DNA of 64,000 nucleotides from Canna indica. Lineage: Eukaryota > Streptophyta > Magnoliopsida > Zingiberales > Cannaceae. Positions 55,474-64,000 of this stretch are shown here, piece by piece. The translations under genes and the position numbers were made by a program. Numbering within the stretch: the stretch's first letter is position 1; the number at the start of each line of letters is the position of its first letter. The stretch covers positions 41,496,001 through 41,560,000 of the forward strand of contig CP136895.1 in the NCBI GenBank assembly GCA_034359265.1, given 5' to 3'. The notes beneath the pieces were generated by a model. It was given only the letters and a program-made list of their open reading frames with translations, was not told the origin of the DNA and made no database searches.

Positions 55474-56920
55474 TTGGACCGAGAAACTGTCACACTGCAT
55501 CTGTATACAAAAGGATTCACACCAAGATATTTTGTATGGAATTGTCATGGGGAGTCACGTCAAGTTGGGACGTCGAGCAATCCTATTGTCCAAACTCATG
55601 GTGAATCTTCTTCTACTAGTGTTTCTTCTTCCAATCCACCTAATCCTTATAGAACAATGATTCTGGATAGTCTTGGAGGACAATTCCATTTAAATGATAA
55701 TATTGAGTCAGTTACTGAGACAGTAGTGCCACCAGATACTATGATAGTTGAAGTCACTAAAGAACAACTTGCGATACAGATTGAATTGCCGAATAAGGAG
55801 GCTGCAGAATTTTACGAGATGTTGAAAGATGCCGATGAACCGTTGTATGAGAATTGTCCTAATTATACAAGATTTTCGGCAATGACACAACTCTTGAACA
55901 TCAAGTCCGATTGTAATATCAGCGGGGTTGCGTTTGATCGGATTGTAGGCTTTATCAATGGTATGCTACCTCCAAATAACAAGTTTGAGCCAACCTTTTA
56001 TAAGACAAAAAAGTTGATTAGGAAATTAGGGCTTGGGTACGAAAAGATACACGCGTGCCCAAATAACTGCATTTTATATTATAAAGAAAATGCACAGTTA
56101 GAGCAATGCTCGGTATGTGAACATCCTTGTTACAAGGAGAACAAATCGGTCTGACAAAAAAATATCCCCTTTAAGGTGTTTCGGTATTTTTCACTGACAC
56201 TGAGACTTCAAAGGTTATTCATGTCGGAAAAGACTGTCCCCTATATGAGTTGGCATGCAAGAAATTGTGATGATACAATAATGGCTCATCCATCCGACAG
56301 TGAAGCATGGAAATATTTGGATAGGTGTTATCCTTCATTTGCTGGGGAGACTAGAAATATCAGGTTGGGATTGTGCACAGATGGTTTTAATCCATTTAGT
56401 AATTCAGCAACTTCGTATTCAGTATGGTCAGTGCTGTTAACAGTTTATAATTTGTTGCCCTCAATGTGTATGAAAGATGATTTTATCTATCTTTCGATGA
56501 TTATTCCGGGTCCTAGGGGTCCTCGCAAAGAAATTGACGTGTTTCTCCATCCCTTAATTGATGAGCTCAAAACATTGTGGGTTGAGGGAGTTATCACTTA
56601 TGATTGTCACCGAAAGCGAAACTTCACTTTACGAGCTGCTATATTGTGGACAATCAATGATTTCCCGACCTATGGCATGATGTCTGGTTGGAGCACGCAT
56701 GGGCGACTCTCTTGCCTGTATTGCATGGAACACTAAAAATCCTTCAATCTTGAGAATGGTCGGAAAATTTCCTTCTTTGATTGTCATCACCGGTTCATAC
56801 CGTCTAACCATCAGTATCGAAGGAATCGGGATAAATTTATCAAAGGTAGAGTCGAAAGAGATGAGCCACCACCGATGTTGTGTGGTGAACAGATTTGGAT
56901 GGATGAGCCTGCTATAAGTA
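55474..56920 (+). pseudogene. TNP2-type CACTA transposase
   Basis: One frame with two in-frame stops (56152 TGA, 56734 TAA). It opens with DRETVTLHLYTKGFTPRYFV (the usual N-terminal region), has a zinc-type segment CPNNCILYY, CSVCEHPCY (about 56070-56140), then the Transposase_21 core: RLGLCTDGFNPFSN, SVWSVLLTVYNLLPSMCMK, FIYLSMIIPGPRGPRKEIDV, FTLRAAILWTINDFPTYGMM and SGWSTHGRLSC. It cuts and joins transposon ends in its family. After HHRFIPSNHQYRRNRDKF and GEQIWM the match ends, the frame passing directly into copia coding DNA near 56935. The C-terminal half is lost. Confidence 0.88.
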
Positions 56921-56935
56921 GGAACATTTTTTTAG

Positions 56936-58222
56936 TTTCATGTTTAGATTTGGATGGATTTCACTTTATTATTAAGAATAATATTTGCTCCATCTATAAC
57001 GGAGACATGCATTATGGTAGTGCTCATTTGGCTAATGGTCTCTATATTCTATACATGGAAAAAATGGTTTGCTCCATCTAATACGTCCATTTATTACGTC
57101 CATCTATTATTAATAATAATATTTGCTCCAACTAATACGTCCATCTATAACATTAATACAAAATGGTTTAAGTCTAATGACTTGAACCTAACCTATCTCT
57201 GGCATTGTCGATTAGGCCATATAGATGAGAAGAGCATTTCTAAACTCTATGAGGATGGAGTTTTAGATTCATTTGATTTTGAACCATTTGAAATATGTGA
57301 ATCATGTTTACTTGGCAAGATGACAAAGACACCTTTTACAAGGCATGGTGAGAGGGCTAGTGACTTATTGGGTCTTGTACATAATGATGTATGTGGACCA
57401 TTAAGTGTACTAGCTAGAGGAGATTATTAGTATTTCATTACATTCACAGATAACTTTAGTAGATATGGGTATATCTACTTAATGAAGCATAAATATGAAA
57501 CATTTGAAAAGTTCAAAATATTCAAGAATGAGGTGCAAAACCAACTTGGCAAGAATATTAAAGCACTTCGATCAGATCGAGATGGAGAATATTTAAGAGG
57601 ATTTTATTGACCATCTTAAGGATTGTGAGATTGTCTCATAGCTTACTCCACCTGGAATGCCATAGTGGAACAGTGTTTCTGAACGGAGAAACCGAACCTT
57701 ATTGGATATGGCTCGATCCATGATGAGTCATATAGATCTTCCAACTTCCTTTTGGGGATTTGCCTTAGAAACTACAGCGTTCCTATTAAATCGAGTTCCA
57801 TCTAAAGCAGTTCAAATGACTCCATATGAGAAATGGACTGGGAAGCGTCCCAATATGTCTTTCTTCAGAATTTGGGGTTGTGAGGCTTATGTGAGACGTC
57901 AACCTTCGACAAATTAGCACCCAAGTTTGATAAGTGCGTGTTTGTGGGGTATCCAAAGGAAACTAAAGGATACTACTTCTACATTCCAACCGAGAACAAA
58001 GTGTTTGTTGCTCAGAATGGTGTTTTCTTGGAATTGGGAATTTGTTTCCAAAAGAAGTAGTGGGAGTAAAGTACATCTCGAAGAAATTCGAGAACCACAA
58101 ATCGCTATTGAACCAGATATGGCTACTCAAACTGACTCACAAGTGGTTGATGAGTTTGTACCAGTGACACAAGTGAAAGGAATAGTGCCCTTAAGCCAAT
58201 CACATGTCGATGTGTTTAAGGA
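56936..58222 (+). pseudogene. Copia F GAG-pre-integrase and integrase
   Basis: DLDGFHFIIKNN and LANGLYIL begin it; a short repeat (ATACGTCCATCTAT, three copies at about 57080-57150) lies inside. The His/Cys region has LWHCRLGHIDEKSISKLYED and CESCLLGKMTK. The integrase core has RSDRDGEYL, SERRNRTLLDMARSMMSH and FVGYPKETKGYYFYIP. Several stops and frameshifts. Confidence 0.82.
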
Positions 58223-58223
58223 C

Positions 58224-60460
58224 TATTCAAGGGTAATCAACTTAATAAGGCAACTTTTTCATCATATGCTGCATCTTTATTCATAAAGATTGTGATGAAC
58301 CCCATGAACCCGAGCAAATGATTCTGAGGCCATGATGAGATCATGCCAGTTAGACTTGGAATTCAGATGCTCATGTTCTAAATGTTCCTAGTCGTAGGAT
58401 CACCAATTAGGGGATCAGTGATTCCGGATAGACTAGTGCACTTGGTACATGCCCTATACGATAAGGGGTAGCTGGTCTCACAGTTACCTATGAACTGTCA
58501 TTAATGTACAAGCGTAGGTGCTCATTAGGGAATGAGTTCACTAAACAGATGTGCACGAGGAACACAAAATGGAATCCTTACATGAGTGTCAATAGGATGT
58601 TCCTCGGGTGATAGTAGGTGCAAGTAGTCCTTTGACCTGAGGTTGTCATGGTTACCTTGTGAGTGATGACCGATTGCTTTGGTTCTATCCCTATGTGGCC
58701 CTCAGCATCATGTGTCGGGTATTACTGGGCAAGGGGAAGCATTCATGGAGGTAGGTGAGAAACCAACATGGAATCGGTTACTCCTCGTGAGAGGAGATAT
58801 TGTCCTATGTGTCCCTGCAAGTGTTGACTCTAGAATCTCTGGCCAGAGTAGATATGAAAGTCAGGAAGATGTTTCTGACGTTTCATTATTGAGATGACAT
58901 TTTGGCAGGTGGAATACATATGAATCAGTATTAGGGTTTGACACTTCTTTTCGTACCCTAGCCGACTTCGGGACATTATAACCGAGGGATTTAGTTGCAC
59001 GGTAACTAATCACCGAAGGACGTTCAATCCCTATAGATTGAACCTCACACTATCCAGGTAGTCATGACATGTTGCTAGATGTCAATCTTGACTTGTGAGT
59101 GGAGTCTCTCACAACAACACTAAAGGGGTTTAGTGGAGGCTTGTAAGATTCGAATAGAAGTCGTTCTATCGGATCCAACTCTCCGTTATGTACAACTCAC
59201 TGCTGGCTTAGTGTGGGGCCCAATGGGTCACACACAACAAGCTAACCTCGTAACGAGCTTTATGAGATAGAGTCAGAATGCGGCATTATATGTCTACTAG
59301 CATGGACATGCTGCAACTCGATCGCGAATCTCATTTACGGACATAATAGGAAAGATGTTTCCTATAAGATCGAATGCGCGAGGAAGGAGTTCCTCGGTTA
59401 CCCTAATTTGTAGGGCATCACTAAATTGTAGGGATTGGCACATAATAATATTTTATGTGGTTGATTAAATTTAATTATGAATTAAATATTTAATTAACCA
59501 CTTGACAGGGATTGTATTTAATTATGAGTTAAATACAATTTGATTTTGAATCAAATTTACATGGTGGAAAAATTAGTCTCTAACCATGAACCTAACCAAT
59601 TAATTAGGAATTAATTTATTTAGATAATTATCATGAATTAAATAGGCTCTTAATTTATAGAGATAAATTAAAGTTTATATTTATTTGGATTTAATTACTT
59701 TCGAATTAATTATAAATTTATTAGATATAAATCATTGCGTTGGAGGTAAACCCTAGAATTTTGAATTTCGGTGAGAGGTTTTAATAGGTGGGGGGGGGGG
59801 TCTACCTTGGTAGCCGTCTATGCCCCTTATAAATAGGTGGTCTAACCTCCTTTAAGGGGGTTAAGTAAATTGGTTATTCATTTTGGAGAAGATTAAGGTT
59901 AGGATTCTTCAGAGGCTTCTTGAAGAGAAAGGCTCCTAAGAACTACTCTTCATCTCCATGGGTGGCCGGCCATCAAGATCCTCCATCCCCGGTTTTGCGA
60001 AGCCAAATCGAAGGTGTTTTCTTCTTGGGTGTGCCGCCTACTTCACCTTCTTAGAGGAGTCCATAAAGGACAGCAAGGTATTCGTTCATCTACCTTCTCA
60101 TTCCGTTGTTTTCTCATCCCCTTTTCCTCCCTTTTGGTGCTCGATTCTTGGTGGAAGGGCCGGCTTCACCTTGGTGCTTTTCGGGGTTGAGATTGCCACT
60201 CCGTTGACCCAGAACGAGTCCCGGTGTTCGTTGCCCCTTTGTTGCGAGGGGCTTCGTGTGGACTTTCCTTGGAGGATGTGCGCGTGTGCGTCTTGAAATG
60301 GGGATAGGAGCAGCCATACCATCCGTGGTATATGGTATATCTTCTCCTTCTAGTCGTAGATTAAATTCCTTAAAGATTGCTAAAGTAGATCGTTGTTTTC
60401 GGAATAGTTTGAATTTTTAAAATTGCTATTTCCGCTACGTTTTCGATTCCTATCCCAACA
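58224..60460 (+). repeat. LTR-like block inserted in copia F
   Basis: No gene. The right end CGATTCCTATCCCAACA (60460) looks like a copia LTR end, and a TATAAATAGG box lies at about 59828 following a 10-G run (59791-59800). The left edge is unresolved; AAGGAC occurs at 58218-58223 and 60463-60468 and might be a flank duplication, but it does not abut a TG start. The protein-like frames (58679-58897, 59958-60296) are not convincing. Confidence 0.55.
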
Positions 60461-60483
60461 ACAAGGACCACAAAGGTATGGTA

Positions 60484-61432
60484 GGATTCGTCTAGAACCC
60501 GAGAGATATGAATTTCTCGTTACCAACGATTGAAATGTGGTGCTCGTTGATCAAAATGAGCCCACATCCTACTAAGAGGCCATAGAGAGTTCTGACTCCA
60601 TGGAATGGCTGGAAGCCATGAAATCTAAGATGCAATCCATGTATGACAATCAGGTATGGACCTTGATTAGTCCACCATAGGGTTTGAGAACCATTGGGTT
60701 CAAGTGGGCTTTCAATAAGAAGATCAACATGGATGGCAATGTGCATACCTATAAAGCACGATTGGTTGCAAAGGGTTTCAGACAAACTCATGGTGTGGAC
60801 TATGATGAGACCTTTTCACCAGTTGTCATGCTCAAATCTCGGATTCTACTTGCCATAGCCGCATATTATGACTATGAGATTTGGCAAATGGACGTCAAAA
60901 CAACGTTCCTTAACGGGGACTTACTCGAGGATGTGTACATGACACAACCTGAGAGTTTTTTGAGTCTTAAGAATCCTGAAAAGGTTTGCAAGCTTCAAAG
61001 ATCCATTTATGGTTGAAGCAGGCATCTCGGAGCTGGAATCTTTGCTTTGATGAGATAGTCAAACAGTTTGGTTTTATCAAGAACGAAGATGAGCCTTGTG
61101 TTTACAAAAAAGTTAGTGGGAGCGCGATTGTTTTCCTAGTGATTTACGTCGATGACATATTGCTCATTGGAAATGACATCCCTGCCTTGTAGTGTTATTC
61201 AATGAAGGACTTAGGCGAGGCCGACTATATTTTAGGCATTCAGATCTATAGGGATAGATCCAGAAGGCTTATAGGCCTAAGTTAGAGTGCATATATTGAC
61301 AAGGTACTGAAGAGGTTCGTTGTGCACGATTCCAAGAGGGGATTCCTGACAATGTCTCATAGAATTAAGCTAAGCAAGTCTCAGAGTCCTGCTATGCAGG
61401 ATGAGCGAGAGCGCATGAGCAAGATCTCGTAT
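60484..61432 (+). pseudogene. Copia F reverse transcriptase
   Basis: Begins GRIRLEPERYEFLVTND, then EWLEAMKSKMQSMYDNQVWT, a TAG, then RTIGFKWAFNKKI, KARLVAKGFRQTHGVDYDET and QMDVKTTFLNGDLLEDVYM; a stop after LQRSIYG and a frameshift lead to VFLVIYVDDILLIGND (YVDD about 61147, intact). Further stops, then RMSKISYAS before the LTR boundary. Confidence 0.83.
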
Positions 61433-62269
61433 GCGTCTGATACCAACTTTGTCACACCCCAAATCCGGTGTGACTGGCCAGGGTACGCCATGTACCCCGA
61501 AGCCTAACCCCAAAATAAACTATGCATAAACAAGTAATGAACCCAAACATATTATGACATTTAAAACTTTAAAGGAAAATATCAAATTCTAAAACAAACC
61601 CAACCACTAATTAAAAATAAATGTTGAAGGTTCAATTTATTTTCAAAACTTTAAAGTCCCAACAAGGACACCCCAAACTAAGGAAAATGCGGAAACGAAA
61701 TGACCGAGTCTACATGACTCAACAAAATAAAAACGACTGGACTCGGTATCCTCTCCGATCATGACATGTCACGAGATCTGCTGCCCTGCCACCACCAGTC
61801 GCGCTACTGCATCTCAGTACCTCTCTGATCTAGCTCAGGTGCTACAAAACAACAATAATGAGGGATAAGTCCAATTAGGACTTAGTGAGTAGATCAGTCC
61901 TCAATTCACCAAATCAATCATCATGTATAAAAACATAAATTGCCAATATAAATAACATAACAACAACATCAGAAGAAATCAGCAATGATATATCCAAAAC
62001 TCTATGCATGAAATCAACATCCGTCAATAAGTATAAAATATCTTTAAAAATGAAGGAACAAGTATCAGTAACACATCCACCACTCCACTCATATCCACAG
62101 CAATAAGTATAAGCATCCATCAATAACTATAAACATATCCACAACAAATAAATAGGATGAATGCAATACCTCAACACCTCAATCATATGAATGCTCCTCG
62201 GACCCGTCGGTCCTACATAGCCACATAGGGTAGGTAGATGGGTGGCCGCCGAACTACCACCCAGCTCAG

Positions 62270-62480
62270 TGCCATCTCTTTGGAGCATGCCCTCCCCTCA
62301 CCGGCACTAGCTCTTCCAAGCTAGCCTGTTGGGGCATACGTTCACCTCACCTGCTCGGGTCTCCAAACTATCTCTTTGGGGTATGATCTCCCCTCACCAG
62401 CCGAATTTCCAGAATCAGGCCAATACTGTCTCTTTTGGGCATACCCTCCCCTCACCAGCGAGGCTTCCGGGAAATGCAAC
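62270..62480. repeat. Imperfect tandem repeat, four units of about 45-65 bp
   Basis: CTCTTTGGAGCATGCCCTCC, CTGTTGGGGCATACGTTCAC, CTCTTTGGGGTATGATCTCC and CTCTTTTGGGCATACCCTCC each lead to CCTCACC and then a variable stretch. Lies in the chromovirus-like LTR. Confidence 0.85.
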
Positions 62481-63104
62481 AAGCACATCACAACACCAAA
62501 CACGCAGGTATATAAGCATAAACAAGATGTGCTATCAATAGGTAATAAAGGGTATGTCAAGTGCATACCTCATCCTCCACCTCCTCCTTCCATACATCAC
62601 AACCACATACAGATATATATGTAGGAATAGTACTCATAAATCATGAATGCTGAGCACAAATAAACAACCATAAAATAGAATTATAGCAATGTAAGAAAGG
62701 ATGCACGTGTATCATGAAAGCAGTGCAAAAAGAAACTCCAACTGATAAAATAACTCATCATAGGAATCACTGATCTAGGATAAGATTCACCTCATTAACT
62801 ACTATATCCATGAATCATCTCAGATTCAACCCTAAAAACATATAAAGTACGATTTTTCAACTTGGCACGAAAAATGAGGCGACGTCTGCCTACTATTTTC
62901 AAAATACAAAGGTCTGATGGCGAAACAAACCTCGCCAATGAATCCGAAGCATCGATTAGGTGAAATTTTATATATAACATGAATATTTTTGCTAACCTTA
63001 AGGCCCCCAAATAATTATTTAGAATAATAGAAGAATTACCTAAAATTTATTTAATAAATCACTATTACAAACGAACATAACGATGCTACAATCAATAACT
63101 CAGT

Positions 63105-63525
63105 AATAAAATCTCAGCCCTTCATCTAAACAGGATCAAATCACAGCCTAACATCTAATATGATGCAATCATAGCCTTACATCTATCCTGATATAATCTT
63201 AGCCTTCCATCTATCATGATGCAATCTCAGCCTTACATCTATCCTGATGCAATCCCAGCCTTCCATCTATCATGATGCAATCTCAGCCTTCCATTTATCA
63301 TGATGCAATCACAGCCCTCTATTTAACGTGATGCAATCTCAGCCTTATATCTAACCAAATGCAATCACAGCCCTCTATTTAACATGATGCAATCTGAGCC
63401 TTACATCTAACCAGATGCAATCACAGCCCTCCATCTACATGATGAAATCTCAGCCTTCCATCTAACATGATGAAATCTCAACCTTCCATCTAACATTATT
63501 CAATCTCAGCCCTTCATTTAAAACA
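63105..63525. repeat. 28-bp minisatellite, about 15 copies
   Basis: Units of the type TGATGCAATCTCAGCC followed by TTCCATCTATCA repeat with a 28-bp period. Individual copies vary at the ATCT/ATTT and CTAT/CTAA positions. No unique spacers, so not a CRISPR-like array. Confidence 0.92.
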
Positions 63526-64000
63526 CATCATCTTCTTCATCCAACTAGGGTTTCTCCACCCCAAACCCAGCCGCCGCCGCCCCTTCCCCAAGCTGCCGCC
63601 GGCAATGCTGGCGCTAACGCCGACATCGATGTTGGCGCCTGCCGACGCACTACTGCCACCCCGCGGCGATGGCGGCACCTCGCGCGGAGCAGCTACCCGC
63701 GCATGGCAGCAACGCCACGTCGGGCGCCTCCGCGGCACCTCACAGGCGGCACCGCCTCTCAGCGCACCCGGCACCGACCAAGGCAAGCTGCACAAGCCAT
63801 GATGGTTTTTTTTAAAAAATAAAAATAAAAATTCTATTTTTTTTTTCAACAAAAGGAAGAACGATAATTTTATTTCCGATTCGATACGAGAAAAAATGTG
63901 TCAAAAATCGACAAAAAATCCTGAGACATGGGGACAGCGACATGAATCAAGAATTGGAGAAAAGAAGGTCTAAATCCACTCACCAGACGGAGAGAAAACG

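Larger units (their letters stand above)
53775..56935 (+). mobile_element. CACTA (En/Spm) transposon, left part
   Basis: Left terminus CACTACTAGAATATACC at 53775, then subterminal repeats, a CT/C-rich leader (54190-54530), AT-rich intron-like DNA and a TNP2-type transposase. The right terminus (expected ...TAGTAGTG) was not found within the window. Broken by copia F at about 56935. The 3-bp flank TAA (53772-53774) is the candidate left target duplication. Confidence 0.85.
56936..61432 (+). mobile_element. Copia element F, internal pol fragment
   Basis: Contains GAG-pre-integrase, integrase, RT and part of RNase H of a copia element different from A, B and C (RLGHIDEKSISKLYEDGVLD). It lacks gag, both LTRs and the 3' end; its left side is fused to the CACTA transposase, and an LTR-like block interrupts it (58224-60460). 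Confidence 0.8.
61433..64000 (-). mobile_element. Minus-strand chromovirus-like LTR with primer-binding-like site, cut by window end
   Basis: The minus strand reads GGGGTGTGACA (ending at 61450) followed at 61447-61436 by TGGTATCAGACG, a primer-binding-like site, so this appears to be a 5' LTR of a minus-strand element whose internal part is gone. The LTR has two minisatellites (62270-62480, 63105-63525), an AAACCCTAG-type leader (near 63545, minus) and AT-rich DNA. No gene. The overlap of the primer site with copia coding sequence leaves the junction uncertain by about 15 bases. Confidence 0.6.

Noticed and set aside
55474..57430. A functional transposase-retrotransposon fusion gene
   Set aside because: The frame has two stops before the join and the retroelement part is full of stops, so it is a chance fusion of dead elements.
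59958..60296. 112-codon frame in the LTR-like block within copia F
   Set aside because: Lies downstream of the TATA box in a probable R/U5 region, with an equally long frame on the other strand; no domain seen.
58218..60468. AAGGAC direct repeat as target duplication of the LTR-like block
   Set aside because: The left copy does not abut a TG start and the right copy is two bases away from the CA end; kept only as a weak hint.
63105..63525. CRISPR-like appearance of regular 28-bp repeats
   Set aside because: Units are contiguous with no unique spacers, in a plant nuclear LTR; an ordinary minisatellite.
63514..63852. Ala/Gly-rich frames on both strands at the window end
   Set aside because: GC-rich part of an LTR; open on both strands and without recognisable motifs.
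1..64000. tRNA or rRNA genes
   Set aside because: TGGTATCAGAGC sites are primer-binding sites next to LTRs, not tRNA genes; no cloverleaf or rRNA-like sequence was seen by eye.

Overview
The window is nuclear DNA of a flowering plant. It holds one spliced plant-type gene, long AT-rich tracts, plant LTR-retrotransposon families (Ty1/copia SIRE-like, Ty3/gypsy TAT-like and chromovirus-like) and a CACTA DNA transposon. The carrier protein and the CACTA style look more monocot than eudicot to me, but that is a weak inference and I do not name a species.

Layout. 1-926: end of a copia LTR. 927-11100: a decayed minus-strand gypsy element, split in its gag region by a minus-strand copia element (A, 3143-10419); A in turn carries a solo LTR with a perfect target duplication (4794-6082). 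11300-16690: gene-upstream DNA with a gene-like skeleton, a MITE whose core grew into an AT-rich array, a nested hAT-type MITE, and a tandem duplication that copied the promoter/5' leader of the downstream gene. 16694-20601: the only convincing intact host gene, a seven-exon mitochondrial carrier of the coenzyme A transporter type (339 aa). 21200-22640: AT-rich palindromic DNA and element fragments.

22646-53030: plus-strand copia-type elements nested in one another. Element 2 (22646-29566) and element E (46953-52660) have gag but no pol; D (40545-43450) is a truncated copy of the same family. Two elements of another family, B and C, share one central LTR (LTR-B-LTR-C). D and E lie inside C. 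A chromovirus 3' end follows (52661-53774).

53775-64000: a CACTA element begins in the chromovirus LTR, with TIR, subterminal repeats and a broken TNP2 transposase. It is joined to a copia pol fragment (F), which is interrupted by a further LTR-like block and ends at a minus-strand chromovirus-like LTR holding two minisatellites.

Every retroelement reading frame is broken by stops, frameshifts or deletions, so none looks autonomous. The most interesting unexplained signals are in the gag-only copia family: (i) palindrome arrays in U3; (ii) a hairpin with a C-run loop at the end of U5; (iii) a 17-bp inverted repeat that brackets the polypurine tract and LTR start; (iv) a conserved block downstream of gag with a TTCG-tetraloop hairpin and a 10-bp stem; and (v) in one copy, an extra ORF that resembles the putative plant transposon protein family, preceded by a spliceable leader and a U3-like palindrome cluster.
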